This document shows, piece after piece, positions 47,889 to 56,990 of a DNA stretch of 63,431 bases (within the stretch, counting starts at the first letter, position 1; every line of letters starts with the position of its first letter). The DNA comes from Streptomyces cavernae. GTDB lineage: Bacteria > Actinomycetota > Actinomycetes > Streptomycetales > Streptomycetaceae. The position numbers and the translations under genes were made by a program. The notes below the pieces were generated by a model, which was not told where the DNA came from, ran no database searches, and saw only the letters and a list, made by a program, of their open reading frames with translations. Location: the NCBI RefSeq assembly GCF_004023625.1, contig NZ_ML137716.1:43518-106948 (forward strand), written 5' to 3'.

Positions 47889-48977
47889 TCACCACGTCCG
47901 CCGAGCGATGATCCGGTACGCGTTGGAGAAGCGGGTGCGCCGGGTGACCGGGGCGAGGAGTTGGTCCAGCGCGGACGCGGAAGCCACCAGCGGCGAGCTG
48001 GCACGCAACAGCGCCGAGCGCAGACCGCGCTGAAGCCCGGTCGCGGGCTCGGGGTGCCAGGGCGCGTCGGGGGCCGGCAGATGGTGGCCGATGGCGAGCG
48101 CGAGTGCGCCGGCGAGGTCGGTGGGGACGTGCGGCTCACGGCGGTCGGTGGCGACGATCACGTATCCGAGGGACTCCAGCTCGCCGAGGAGGTTCCGCAG
48201 CGGCATCAGATGCAGGTGCTGGGGCTGGAAGTAGGACACCCACCACCGGCCGAGCAGGCTGCTGAACGCGCAGTCGGGGTCCGGGACCTCGATCAAGAGG
48301 TGCCCGCCGCGCCGCAGCACGGTCGTGGAGGCGCGCAGTTCCTCGCGCGGATCGGCGCTGTGCTCCAGGTGGTGGAGCATGCTCACCACGTCGTAGCGGC
48401 CCTTCAGCCGCTCGGCGAGGTCGGTGAGCCGGCCGTGGTGGGCCTCCTCGATGCGCCCGGCGGTCCGCGCCTTGTGGACGCGGGCGCTGTCATCGAGTCC
48501 GTCGAAGGACGTGTACGGGTGCAGTTCCTTGGCGACGGCCGGGAAGTGGCCGTGCCCGGTGCCGACGTCGAGCCAGCTCTCCGCCTCGGGGAAGCGGAGC
48601 ATGGCGCGGGCGCCGGCCAGATGGCGCTTGCGGGAGCCGCGGGTGCCGAGGATCCGCTCGGCGGCGCCGGCGGGGAACCAGTCGCCGAGCTCGTCGTGGA
48701 AGTCGCGGTAGTAGAAGTCCAGCCCTTCGCGGCTGAGGCGGGGGTTCTGGAAGGCGTGCGCGCAGTCGTGGCACTCCTCGACGACGAAGGTGCCGGGCCT
48801 GCGCTGGAGCAGGTCCGTCGTCCGCAGCCGGGTGCGCAGCCGCTCCGAGCCGCACCAGGGGCAGTCGGGGCGGCGCGGCTCGTGGAATCGGTCGATGCCC
48901 TGGGCCAGTTCACTGAGGTACGCGGAGCGCCGCGCGGCGCTGTCCTTCGGGGTGGGGGCGGGGGCTGCGGGGGCCAT
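47889..48977 (-). CDS. SAM-dependent methyltransferase with N-terminal zinc-finger-like region
   Basis: 362 residues. Near the start CPWCGSE and, 28 residues later, CHDCAHAFQNPRLS form a four-Cys knuckle typical of the methyltransf_13 type. The Rossmann domain has SWLDVGTGHGHFPAVAKEL and YDVVSMLHHLEHSADPREEL. Members methylate small sugars or lipids. A C-terminal extension (DLAGALALAIGHHL) is unassigned. ATG start. Placed between cobU and cobT, though nothing links it to B12. Confidence 0.85.
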   Translation of the reverse strand: MAPAAPAPTPKDSAARRSAYLSELAQGIDRFHEPRRPDCPWCGSERLRTRLRTTDLLQRRPGTFVVEECHDCAHAFQNPRLSREGLDFYYRDFHDELGDWFPAGAAERILGTRGSRKRHLAGARAMLRFPEAESWLDVGTGHGHFPAVAKELHPYTSFDGLDDSARVHKARTAGRIEEAHHGRLTDLAERLKGRYDVVSMLHHLEHSADPREELRASTTVLRRGGHLLIEVPDPDCAFSSLLGRWWVSYFQPQHLHLMPLRNLLGELESLGYVIVATDRREPHVPTDLAGALALAIGHHLPAPDAPWHPEPATGLQRGLRSALLRASSPLVASASALDQLLAPVTRRTRFSNAYRIIARRTW

Positions 48978-49197
48978 GGCGGTGCTCCTGGGGTACGTCC
49001 GCGTGCGAGGCGACCTCGTACGACAATTCGCAACAAAACGTGTGGAAAGAGATGCCCGCCGGGTGGCGCAATGACGCCGTCGGGCGGGGGATTCACCCGA
49101 GGCGTGGGCCGACTGCGCGAGGACGGTCGACGGATGTTGGCCGCCTGTTGGCGACCGTCATCTGCCGGGGCGGATCCCTGCCGGTACTGTTCGGCGA

Positions 49198-50313
49198 ATG
49201 AGCTCGCTTAATCTCGACGACTTCACCGATCTGATCGAGCGCCCGGACGGCGGGGTCCGCCGCGACGCGGAGGCGCGCCGGGAGCGTCAGGTCGTACCGC
49301 CCGGGGCGCTGGGGCGCCTGGACGAACTGGGCGAGTGGCTGGCGGCGGCGCAGGGCGCCGTGCCGGTGCGGCCGGTGGAACGGCCGCGGGTGGTGCTGTT
49401 CGCGGGCGATCACGGGATCGCCGAACTGGGCGTCTCCGCACGGCCCGCGGGCAGTGCCCGGGAGCTGGTGCGGGCGGTGCTGGAGGGCGGCAGCGCGGTC
49501 TCCGTGCTCGCGCGGCGGCTCGGGGTGCCGGTCCGGGTGGTCGACATGGCACTGGACTGCGAGCCGGAGGCGCTCCCGGCGGAGGTCGGGGGCCACCGGG
49601 TGCGGCGCGGCTCGGGGCGGATCGACGTGGCGGACGCGCTGAGCATCGAGGAGGCCGAGGCGGCCTTCCGCGCCGGGGTCGCCGTCGCCGACGAGGAGGC
49701 CGACGCCGGGACGGATCTGGTGGTGCTCGGGGACATCAGCGTCGGCGGGACGACACCGGCGGCCGTGCTGGTCGCCGCGCTGTGCGGCACCGACGCCTCA
49801 GTGGTCACCGGGCGCGGCGGACGGGCCATCGACGACCTGGCGTGGATGCGCAAGTGCGCCGCGATCCGCGACGCACTGCGCCGGGCCCGGCCCGTGCTCG
49901 GCGACCAGTTGCAGCTGCTGGCCACGGTGGGCGGGGCCGATCTGGCGGCGATGACCGGGTTCCTGCTGCAGTGCGCGGTGCGCAAGACGCCGGTGATCCT
50001 CGACGGGGTCGTCGCCGCGGCGTGTGCGCTGGTGGGGCAGCGGATCGCGTTCCGGGCACCGGACTGGTGGCTGGCCGGGCACGCGAGCGGGGAGCCCGCT
50101 CAGGCCAAGGCGCTGGACCGGATGGCGATCGAGCCACTCGTCGACCAGGGGGTGAAGGTGGGCGAGGGCCTGGGCGGGCTGCTGGCCCTGCCCCTGGTGC
50201 AGGCGGCGGCCTCGCTCGCGGCGGAGCTTCCGGAGGTCGCCGAGGTCAAGCCGGAGGAGGCCGAGAAGGACGAGGACGAAGCGTTCGTCGAGGGCGCGGG
50301 CGAGCGGGAGTAA
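49198..50313 (+). CDS. cobT: Nicotinate-nucleotide--dimethylbenzimidazole phosphoribosyltransferase
   Basis: 371 residues. It makes alpha-ribazole phosphate for the lower loop of cobalamin. PPGALGRLDELGEWLAAAQG, VVLFAGDHGIAELGVSA, GDISVGGTTPAAVLVAAL and catalytic Glu in KVGEGLGGLLALPLVQAA are visible. The usual GEMGIGNTT reads GDISVGGTT here. The acidic tail (KPEEAEKDEDEAF) is extra. ATG start. Confidence 0.94.
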   Translation: MSSLNLDDFTDLIERPDGGVRRDAEARRERQVVPPGALGRLDELGEWLAAAQGAVPVRPVERPRVVLFAGDHGIAELGVSARPAGSARELVRAVLEGGSAVSVLARRLGVPVRVVDMALDCEPEALPAEVGGHRVRRGSGRIDVADALSIEEAEAAFRAGVAVADEEADAGTDLVVLGDISVGGTTPAAVLVAALCGTDASVVTGRGGRAIDDLAWMRKCAAIRDALRRARPVLGDQLQLLATVGGADLAAMTGFLLQCAVRKTPVILDGVVAAACALVGQRIAFRAPDWWLAGHASGEPAQAKALDRMAIEPLVDQGVKVGEGLGGLLALPLVQAAASLAAELPEVAEVKPEEAEKDEDEAFVEGAGERE

Positions 50314-50483
50314 CCCCGAGGACTCGGGGACCGGTGGGAACCCCCGAAAGCGGGTCGGGGCCGCGCCGGGTTCTCCCCTCCCCTCCTCTCCTCGGACTGG
50401 CGCGTTCCAAAGGCGCCGGGGCCCAGGCCGTTGCGGCTGCCGGTCGTGGGGCCTCGGCCTCTGTCCCGGCGGAAGAGCAAGCC

Positions 50484-51245
50484 TCAGCGGCGGGTCGGGA
50501 CGCGTGCGGGGCTTGGGTCGGGTCTGCCTCCGATCATGTCCTGGAATCTGCGGCTGCGTCCCGCCCAGCGGCGGTCGTGGTGGAAGGAACGCAGGATCGA
50601 CCGGGCGCGGGCGCGCGGGCGGCGGCGGTAGGCCCGCTTGGCCCACGGGGAGCCGGGGCGGGCCAGGCGCAGGGCGCCGATGAGGGCCACGACGGGGACG
50701 AGGGTGCCGATCACCGCCATCAGGAACTTGCCCTTGACGAGGGCGACGAGGACGAGGAGGAAGTTGAACACGAGCGTCAGCAGGAGGAGCCGGCGGTCCT
50801 GGACCTCGTCCTCGCTCAGGTCGTTGACGCCGAGCGGGGCGTAGCCGGCGAGGACCAGCACGACGAGCGTCATGGTGAGCACCACGACCTCGACGCTCTT
50901 GCGGCCCTGTTCGCTCCAGTAGACGTCGTCCAGGTGCAGGATCAGGGCGAACTCGTCGAGCAGCAGGCCGGCGCCGATGCCGAAGATCACCGCGAAGACG
51001 ATGGCGCCGGCGCCGTACCCGGTCGCGACGCCGCCGAAGCCGCCGAGGACCGTGAGGATCACGCCCGGGACGACGTGGTGGATGTGCACGCCGCCGCTCT
51101 CCACGTTGCGGAAGGGGCCCTTGCCCGCGCGGATCATGCGGGTGATCATGCGCGTGATCAGGAAGGTCAGGGCGAACGAGGTCAGCGCCAGGAGCAGCGG
51201 GAGCTTTCCCGGCTCCTCGATGTTGCGGTACCACCAGTCGCCCAT
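50484..51245 (-). CDS. Polytopic membrane protein, unknown family
   Basis: 253 residues, about six helices. A conserved-looking loop VESGGVHIHHVVPGVIL and LLLDEFALILHLDDVYW carry several His/Asp that could bind metal. Basic C-terminal tail. ATG 51245 chosen; the earlier in-frame start overlaps cobS. I do not recognise the family. Confidence 0.75.
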   Translation of the reverse strand: MGDWWYRNIEEPGKLPLLLALTSFALTFLITRMITRMIRAGKGPFRNVESGGVHIHHVVPGVILTVLGGFGGVATGYGAGAIVFAVIFGIGAGLLLDEFALILHLDDVYWSEQGRKSVEVVVLTMTLVVLVLAGYAPLGVNDLSEDEVQDRRLLLLTLVFNFLLVLVALVKGKFLMAVIGTLVPVVALIGALRLARPGSPWAKRAYRRRPRARARSILRSFHHDRRWAGRSRRFQDMIGGRPDPSPARVPTRR

Positions 51246-51283
51246 GGGGCCAGTGTGAGGGCGCGGGCGGGGCTCCGCAGCGC

Positions 51284-52123
51284 GTGACGTACCCTGCGGC
51301 GGTGTCCCCCTCCCCTTCCGAGCCGGCTTCCGGGTCACCCGGAGTGTCCTCCTCTCCCACCGACGGGCTGCGCTTCGCCTTCGGCACGCTCACCGTGCTG
51401 CCCGTCACCGTGCACCGGTGGGACCGTGCGGCCGCCCGGGCCGGGATGCTCAGTGCCCCGGTCGCCGGGCTGGTGATCGGCTTGTCCTCGGCCGCCCTCT
51501 CCTGCGTGCTGCTGCTCCTGGGCGCCGGTCCGCTGCTCGCCGCGACGGCCGGGGTGGCCGTGCCGGCCGTGCTCACCCGGGGACTGCATCTGGACGGGCT
51601 CGCCGACACCGCCGACGGCCTGGGCAGCGGCAGGCCCGCGGAGGACGCCCTGCGCATCATGAAGCAGTCGGACATCGGGCCGTTCGGGGTCATCACGCTG
51701 GTGTTCGTGTTGATCGGCCAGGTGGCGGCGTTGGCGCAGGCGTACGGGGACTCGTGGGCGCGGGGCGCCGTCGCGGCGGTCGTCTCGGCGACGGTGGCCC
51801 GGGCCGCGCTCACCCTCGCCTCCCGGGCGGGTGTCCCGCCGGCCCGCCCGGAAGGCCTCGGGGCGGCGGTCGCCGGGGCCGTCCCGTGGCGGGGGGCGCT
51901 GCTCGTCGCCGTGGCGGTCGCCGTGGCCTCGGTGGCGGCCGGGGCCCTCCTGGGCTCGTACGGTGCGGTGCGCACGGTTGTCGCTGCCGGGTGCGCGCTG
52001 GGGGCCGCCGAACTGCTGCTGCGGCACTGCGTGCGGCGCTTCGGCGGGGTCACGGGGGATGTGTTCGGGGCGTTGGAGGAGACGGCGCTCACCGTCGCGC
52101 TGGTGCTGCTGGCGCTGGGCTGA
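51284..52123 (+). CDS. cobS: Adenosylcobinamide-GDP ribazoletransferase
   Basis: 279 residues, polytopic. It joins adenosylcobinamide-GDP and alpha-ribazole to finish cobalamin. The active-site signature GLHLDGLADTADGLGSG is present, as are MKQSDIGPFGVITLV and the C-terminal GDVFGALEETALTV. The GTG at 51284 or 51302 may be the start. Stops 16 bases from the convergent GH114 gene. Confidence 0.94.
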   Translation: MTYPAAVSPSPSEPASGSPGVSSSPTDGLRFAFGTLTVLPVTVHRWDRAAARAGMLSAPVAGLVIGLSSAALSCVLLLLGAGPLLAATAGVAVPAVLTRGLHLDGLADTADGLGSGRPAEDALRIMKQSDIGPFGVITLVFVLIGQVAALAQAYGDSWARGAVAAVVSATVARAALTLASRAGVPPARPEGLGAAVAGAVPWRGALLVAVAVAVASVAAGALLGSYGAVRTVVAAGCALGAAELLLRHCVRRFGGVTGDVFGALEETALTVALVLLALG

Positions 52124-52139
52124 GGAGGCGGGCGAACGC

Positions 52140-52937
52140 TCAGCAGGCCCGCCGCCAGCTCCCCAGCTCGTACTTCTTCTGCAGCGAACTCAGCCGCAGG
52201 CGGAGCGCCTCGGCGCAGAAGCGGCTCGTGGGGAGTTCGTACTCGGCGTGGAAGACCGCTTTGCGGGCCGTAACGAAGGGTTTGAGCGCGGCACACTCGT
52301 CGTACTGGGCGCATTGTTCGTTGACCGCGAAGTCGAAGTCCCCCACGAGTTGCGGGATCTGCTCCAGGTCGTTCTTGAGGCCCACGGCCATGCCGCGGTC
52401 ATGGGCCATCCGGGCGATGAGCCGGTTGTAGCGGAGCTGGTCCTTCGCCGTCAGGGGGAATCCGGTGCGGTTGAGGTAGCCGTCCATGTTGTCGGGCTCG
52501 ACCGCGTCGAAGCCCTTGTCGCGGCACATGTCCAGGCGGGCCGCCATCAGCGGTTCGAGTACGTCGGTGCGCCGGATGTCCAGCCAGCGCTCGCCCTCCC
52601 AGCCGTTGCCCCGGCCCAGCACCTCCCGGGGGAACTTCCGTGCGTCCGGGCGGAAGTCCTCCCAGGCGCCGGTGGAGACGTAGCAGATGACCTTGCGGTC
52701 CGCGCGGTGCAGCGCGGCGACCGTCTTGGTGGAGTGGTCGAAGCCGTCGATGTCGTAGACGGGGACGTCCACCGACGTGTCCAGCCTGCCGCTGAGCTGC
52801 CACTGCCAGGCCACCCCGGGCCGGGGCTGCCAGCGGCGGTCGTTGTCGGCGCGGCTGTCGGTGCCCGAGCCGTCCGAGGTGCAGCCCGCGAGCAGCAGGA
52901 GGGGGAGCAGGAGCGTCAGTGGCCTGATGCGTCTCAT
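52140..52937 (-). CDS. GH114-type endo-alpha-1,4-polygalactosaminidase-like lipoprotein (Ega3-like)
   Basis: 265 residues. Signal peptide with lipobox LAGC, then a TIM-barrel GH114 domain: WQWQLSGRLDTSVDVPVYDIDGFD, VICYVSTGAWEDFRPDA, GFDAVEPDNMDGY (likely catalytic Asp) and DFAVNEQCAQYDEC (likely catalytic Glu). GH114 enzymes such as Aspergillus Ega3 cut alpha-1,4-galactosamine polymers. Last gene of the five-gene operon; its ATG overlaps the spherulin-4 gene's stop by 4 bases (ATGA). Confidence 0.9.
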   Translation of the reverse strand: MRRIRPLTLLLPLLLLAGCTSDGSGTDSRADNDRRWQPRPGVAWQWQLSGRLDTSVDVPVYDIDGFDHSTKTVAALHRADRKVICYVSTGAWEDFRPDARKFPREVLGRGNGWEGERWLDIRRTDVLEPLMAARLDMCRDKGFDAVEPDNMDGYLNRTGFPLTAKDQLRYNRLIARMAHDRGMAVGLKNDLEQIPQLVGDFDFAVNEQCAQYDECAALKPFVTARKAVFHAEYELPTSRFCAEALRLRLSSLQKKYELGSWRRAC

Positions 52938-53626
52938 GGCGCGGGCCTCACCGGAGATGGAAGGGAAGAAAGACCGTACGGCAGGGTGCCCCACGGGTGC
53001 CGGCCGCCCCCGGGCACCGCGCAGTGGACCGCCGCGCCCCGCGCGCGGGCCAGTTCCGCCACGGTGTCTCCCGCCTCCGCCGGGACCCCGTACACCAGGT
53101 GGCACTGACGGGTCGGCGTCCCCGCCCAGGCGGTGGGCGGAAGTCCGCGGTACGTGTCCCAGGTGCCCTCGAAGGTGACCAGGACGTCGGCGATCCTGCC
53201 GTACCAGGGATGCGGTGGCACCCCGGGGTTGAGGACCAGGTGGGCGCAGCCGGCGGCCCAGGCCGCGGAGGCGAGCGCCTGGTAGTGGGGGAACCCGTCG
53301 GGTCCTGAGGCGGTCTGGTCGAAGAAGACTCCGTCGGCGCCGTACCAGTCGCGGTGGCGTTGGATGTCGCGTACGACCTGGTGGTGCGGGCGGGCGCCGT
53401 AGGCGGTGTCGGCGTATCCGAGTACCCGGACGCCGGCCGTGCGCAGCCGTTCGGCGAGGGCGGCGAAGGCCGGGTCGGGGTGGTCTCCGGGGCCGCTGGC
53501 CGGGTTGAGCACCACACCGTGGAGGCGGGGCGCGGCGGCGAGGACCGCCTCCCATTCGGCGGGGCGGATCAGGGGGTGCTCATAGTAGGGAACCAGCAGC
53601 GTGCCGGTCGTTCCGCGCGTGCTCAT
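52934..53626 (-). CDS. Spherulin-4 family (GH135/Sph3-like) protein
   Basis: 230 residues, one TIM-barrel domain: LLVPYYEHPL, VVLNPASGPGD, VLGYADTAYG, YGADGVFFDQTASG, LVLNPGVPPHPWY, VLVTFEGTWD. Sph3 from Aspergillus hydrolyses galactosaminogalactan using an Asp-Glu pair and a later Glu. Here the pair reads Asp-Gln (FFDQ) while the later Glu (TFEG) is kept. No signal peptide is evident from the ATG, so it may act inside the cell. Overlaps both neighbours by 4 bases. Confidence 0.88.
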   Translation of the reverse strand: MSTRGTTGTLLVPYYEHPLIRPAEWEAVLAAAPRLHGVVLNPASGPGDHPDPAFAALAERLRTAGVRVLGYADTAYGARPHHQVVRDIQRHRDWYGADGVFFDQTASGPDGFPHYQALASAAWAAGCAHLVLNPGVPPHPWYGRIADVLVTFEGTWDTYRGLPPTAWAGTPTRQCHLVYGVPAEAGDTVAELARARGAAVHCAVPGGGRHPWGTLPYGLSSLPSPVRPAP

Positions 53627-55179
53627 CGGTGGGCCGTCACCTTTCCCAGCAGGGTCCCGACCAGCCCGGCGAGTACCGCGGCCGAGGTTCCGTGGACGAT
53701 CAGGCCGGTGGTCGCCGGGCCGGCCGCGTCCGTGGCGAGGGCCAGGCTCTGCGCGAGGGCCGCGGCACAGCACACCACGGCGGCGCTCATGACCGCGCCG
53801 AAGGACTGCAGCAGCAGCCCCGTCCAGAGCACCACGCCGAGCAGGAGCAGTCCGGCGAGGCGGACGGTGTCGAGGCCGGTGGCGTCCGGCCAGAGCGCCG
53901 CGGTGGCGAGGGAGAGGACGAGCAGCAGGGCGAGGTAGGCGGTGAGGCAGCGGGCGAGGTTGGCGGCGGTGGCGCGGGCGAAGTCCTGTGTGGTGTTGCT
54001 GGCGCGCAGTCCGGTGAGGCTGCGGCTGCGGAAGTGGTGCAGCAGCCATTCGGCGGGGCCCATGCTGAGGGTGAGTGCCACGGCGGCGGGGGCGGCGAAG
54101 CCCTCCGTGTTCTGTCCGGTGAGCAGGTCGGCGAGGGAGGCGAACAGCACCAGGATGCCGCTTCCGAGGCCGAAGAGCGCGTAGGGGAGCGCGGCGACGA
54201 GCCAGGGGGTGGCGGCCAGTCCCTCGTCGCGAACGGCGCGCGCCGGGGGCTTGCGGTGGGCGCCGGTGCCGGGTCTGCCGATCGCGGGCAGTCCGGCGAA
54301 GCCCGCCGCCCAGTCGATGCGCTGTCCGTGCTCCGTGTCCCGCGTGGTGGGCAGGGTCTCGCGGGCGGCCAGGACGACCACGGCGGCGACGGAGCCCAGC
54401 AGCAGGGTGACCCGGGCGGTGGTGCCGAGGTCGTGGAGGGCGGCGAGGGCGGTGCCGGCCGCGAGCGGGGTCAGGGCCGTCAGCAGGGCCCGTTCGCGGC
54501 CCATGACGAGCAGGACCGTGGCCGCGGCCAGGTACCAGGACTGTCCGGTGGCGAAGGCGACCGCGCCGGGCCGGTCCGGTGCGACGGCCAGCGCGCACAG
54601 GGAGGCCAGGGTCGCGCCCGCGGGGGCTCCGACGAGGAGGGAGCGGCGGGCGGCGGCCCGGTCGCCGAGGCCCAGCCAGGAGTAGGCGCGGTGGGACAGG
54701 CCCTGGTTCCAGGCCCAGCCGAACACGGCGCTCGCCAGCAGCGGGATCGTTCCCGCGGGCAGGGCGAAGGGGTCCCGGGCTCCGTTGAGCAGGGGCGCTC
54801 CGAGGATGTAGCCGAGGCCGGGCAGGGCGAAGACGACTCCGCGCAGCAGACAGCTCAGCAGGCTGATCCGCCACGGGTCGTTCGAAGGGCCGTCCGGTTC
54901 CGGATGACGGCGTTCGACCCGCGCGTAGAGCTCGGTGGCGAGGGTGAAGGAGTCCTTGCAGCCGTAGCGCTCGCGTATCTGGTCGTCGGACATGCCGTCG
55001 GACTCCAGCAGTGCGGCGATCTCGTCGGGATGGACGGCCGCGGCGATGAACTCCTCGAGCCGGGAGGCGAGTTCACCGACGGGGTCGGACACGGCCCGGC
55101 CGGGGGCGGGGCTCTGCCGGGGTACGTAGGGCAGGGTGTCCGGCCCGGCGCCGGGCGGGATCCACAGCGAACCGCTCAA
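53623..55179 (-). CDS. Polytopic membrane protein of the exopolysaccharide operon
   Basis: 518 residues: a cytoplasmic N-terminal region (VGELASRLEEFIAAAVHPDEIAALLE...RYGCKDSFTLATELYARVERR, about 35-100) then about 12 hydrophobic segments. I do not recognise the family; it is not clearly PelG. Its place between PelF and the hydrolases suggests it forms the export channel or flippase (inference). Start at TTG 55179 overlaps the pelF stop (TTGA); longer starts run through the pelF repeat tail. Confidence 0.75.
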   Translation of the reverse strand: MSGSLWIPPGAGPDTLPYVPRQSPAPGRAVSDPVGELASRLEEFIAAAVHPDEIAALLESDGMSDDQIRERYGCKDSFTLATELYARVERRHPEPDGPSNDPWRISLLSCLLRGVVFALPGLGYILGAPLLNGARDPFALPAGTIPLLASAVFGWAWNQGLSHRAYSWLGLGDRAAARRSLLVGAPAGATLASLCALAVAPDRPGAVAFATGQSWYLAAATVLLVMGRERALLTALTPLAAGTALAALHDLGTTARVTLLLGSVAAVVVLAARETLPTTRDTEHGQRIDWAAGFAGLPAIGRPGTGAHRKPPARAVRDEGLAATPWLVAALPYALFGLGSGILVLFASLADLLTGQNTEGFAAPAAVALTLSMGPAEWLLHHFRSRSLTGLRASNTTQDFARATAANLARCLTAYLALLLVLSLATAALWPDATGLDTVRLAGLLLLGVVLWTGLLLQSFGAVMSAAVVCCAAALAQSLALATDAAGPATTGLIVHGTSAAVLAGLVGTLLGKVTAHR

Positions 55180-56870
55180 CGGGACGCTCCGAGTGCCGGG
55201 CTCGGTTCGCCTCCGGGGCGCTGGTATCGGGGGCCAGGACCGGGTCGTGCTCGGTCGCTCCTCGGCCGGGCCGTCCGCGCTCCTCCAAGCTCTCGAACGC
55301 GCTCGAGCAGGGGGGACTCCCATGCGTCCTCGTCCTCGACGCGCTCCTTCGGCTCACCGGCCGACGTGGCGAGGTTCCGGTACCAGGGGCTGCGCAGTTC
55401 CATGGTCCAGTCGGCGACGGTCTCCACGGACGGCTCGTATCTCCGCTCGGCGCCGGCCAGTTCCTGGTAGATGGTGCGGAAGGCGTCGACGGAGCGGCGC
55501 AGGGTGAAGCGGTCGATGACCCGCTGCCGGGCGAGACGGCCGAGGCGCCGGCGCCGTTCGTGGTCGCGCAGCAGCGTCAGCGCGGCGTCTGCCATCTTCC
55601 CGGGTTCCCGCGGCGGCACCACGATCCCGGTGTCGCCGACGGCCTCGCGCACTCCGCCGACGTCCGTGGAGACGGTGGTCCGGCCGCAGGACATCGCCTC
55701 GATGATGGAGAACGGGAAGCCCTCGGATATGGAGGAGAGCATCACCAGGTGGCCGGCCCCGTATGCACGTGCCACCTCGCTGATGCGGCCCTCGAAGCTC
55801 ACTCCGTCGCCGACGCCGAGGTCGGCGGCGAGCTTCTCCAGCAGGCTCCGGTACTCCTCCCCGCCGGGCGGTACCGGGCCGAACAACCGCAGTCTGGTGT
55901 TGGGGAGTTGGGCGCGCACCAGGGCATAGGCGCGGATCAGGGTTTCCAGGTCCTTGATGGGGTCGATCCGGCCGCACCAGGTGAGTGTGGGCACCTCCGG
56001 TTCGGGTCCGGCGTGCGGGAAGGCGTGGGGGTCGACGCCGTTGTAGACGGTGCGGATCTTGCCCGCGTCGGCGCCACCGCGTTCCTCCCAGCGCCGGTTG
56101 TACTGGTTGCACGGGGTGATCAGGTCGGCGGCGCGGTAGCCGAGGGAGTTCAGCTCGCGGTAGAAGCCGAGCATGAACGCCTTCACGGGCCAGGTCTGGG
56201 GCGCGTTCCGGTAGCCGAGGTAGCGTTCCCGCAGATAAATGCCGTGCTCGGTGAGCAGGAAAGGCGTGCCGTCCAGTTCGCGGGCGGCGAGGGCGGGCAG
56301 GGTGGCGAGGCCGGAGCTGACCGAGTGGGCGACGCAGTCCTCCGGCAGACGCACACCGAGCGGGCGCAGGGCGTGTTCGAGCAGATCGGTCGCGGTGAGC
56401 GCGTCGTGCACGGTGGGCCGGGCGGCGGCGGTCGGCAGTCCTGGCCGGTTCCACAGCCGGACCAGCAGGCGCAGCGCGGACTCGGTGCGCAGTGCGGCCG
56501 AGAGGTGGCCGCCGCGGGCGAGTTCGGCGAGATCGTACAGTGCCTCGCCGAAGTCGCAGGGGGGCACCGGGTCGAGGAAGGCGGTCAGGAGCCGCTCGTA
56601 GGCGTCCTCGAAGCGGCGGCGGAGCCGGCCCCGGGGGGCCCTGTGGTGGCCGGGGCGCGGGCCCCAGGTCGGCACGGAGGTGTGCCGGTGGACGTTGCGC
56701 GGGAGGTCCCAGGTGACGGGTTCCCGTCCGTTGCCGGTCAGCGACACGACGTTGAAGTCGACCTCGGGCATGCCCCGTACGAGTTGGTCGCACCAGGTGC
56801 TGACGCCCCCGTGGACGTGCGGATAGGTGCCTTCGGTGAGCATGGTGACATGACGGCCGGTGCGCATCAT
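55176..56870 (-). CDS. pelF: PelF-type GT4 glycosyltransferase
   Basis: 564 residues. The start RHVTMLTEGTYPHVHGGVSTWCDQLVRGMPEVDFNVVSL and the late EGFPFSIIEAMSCGRTTVSTDVGGVREAVGDTGIVVPP (donor E-x7-E) are typical of PelF, which polymerises UDP-GalNAc/GlcNAc in Pel synthesis. About 55 C-terminal residues (from ESPLLERVRELGG on) are encoded by a palindromic repeat module plus low-complexity DNA and are not family sequence. Begins 120 bases after the deacetylase-like gene. ATG start. Confidence 0.88.
   Translation of the reverse strand: MMRTGRHVTMLTEGTYPHVHGGVSTWCDQLVRGMPEVDFNVVSLTGNGREPVTWDLPRNVHRHTSVPTWGPRPGHHRAPRGRLRRRFEDAYERLLTAFLDPVPPCDFGEALYDLAELARGGHLSAALRTESALRLLVRLWNRPGLPTAAARPTVHDALTATDLLEHALRPLGVRLPEDCVAHSVSSGLATLPALAARELDGTPFLLTEHGIYLRERYLGYRNAPQTWPVKAFMLGFYRELNSLGYRAADLITPCNQYNRRWEERGGADAGKIRTVYNGVDPHAFPHAGPEPEVPTLTWCGRIDPIKDLETLIRAYALVRAQLPNTRLRLFGPVPPGGEEYRSLLEKLAADLGVGDGVSFEGRISEVARAYGAGHLVMLSSISEGFPFSIIEAMSCGRTTVSTDVGGVREAVGDTGIVVPPREPGKMADAALTLLRDHERRRRLGRLARQRVIDRFTLRRSVDAFRTIYQELAGAERRYEPSVETVADWTMELRSPWYRNLATSAGEPKERVEDEDAWESPLLERVRELGGARTARPRSDRARPGPGPRYQRPGGEPSPALGASR
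55285..55322. repeat. Palindromic repeat module inside the 3' end of pelF
   Basis: caagctctcgaacgcgctcg followed by agcaggggggactcccatg matches the modules at 14930-15000 and 46206-46265. It is translated in frame in pelF. Confidence 0.75.
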
Positions 56871-56943
56871 GCGGGTTCCCCCCTGCGGACGTACGACGAA
56901 TGACGCGCTCCGGGCGGGCGGGCCGGAGTGCGCGTTACATGCC

Positions 56944-56970
56944 GCACCCCGGCTGGTCGGGCCGGGGTGC
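56944..56970 (-). terminator. Hairpin between the deacetylase-like gene and pelF
   Basis: Perfect 10-bp stem (gcaccccggc/gccggggtgc) with a 7-base loop, 21 bases past the stop codon. It may lower expression of the four downstream genes relative to the first. Confidence 0.6.
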
Positions 56971-56990
56971 GTGCGCTCCTGCTGTGCCGG

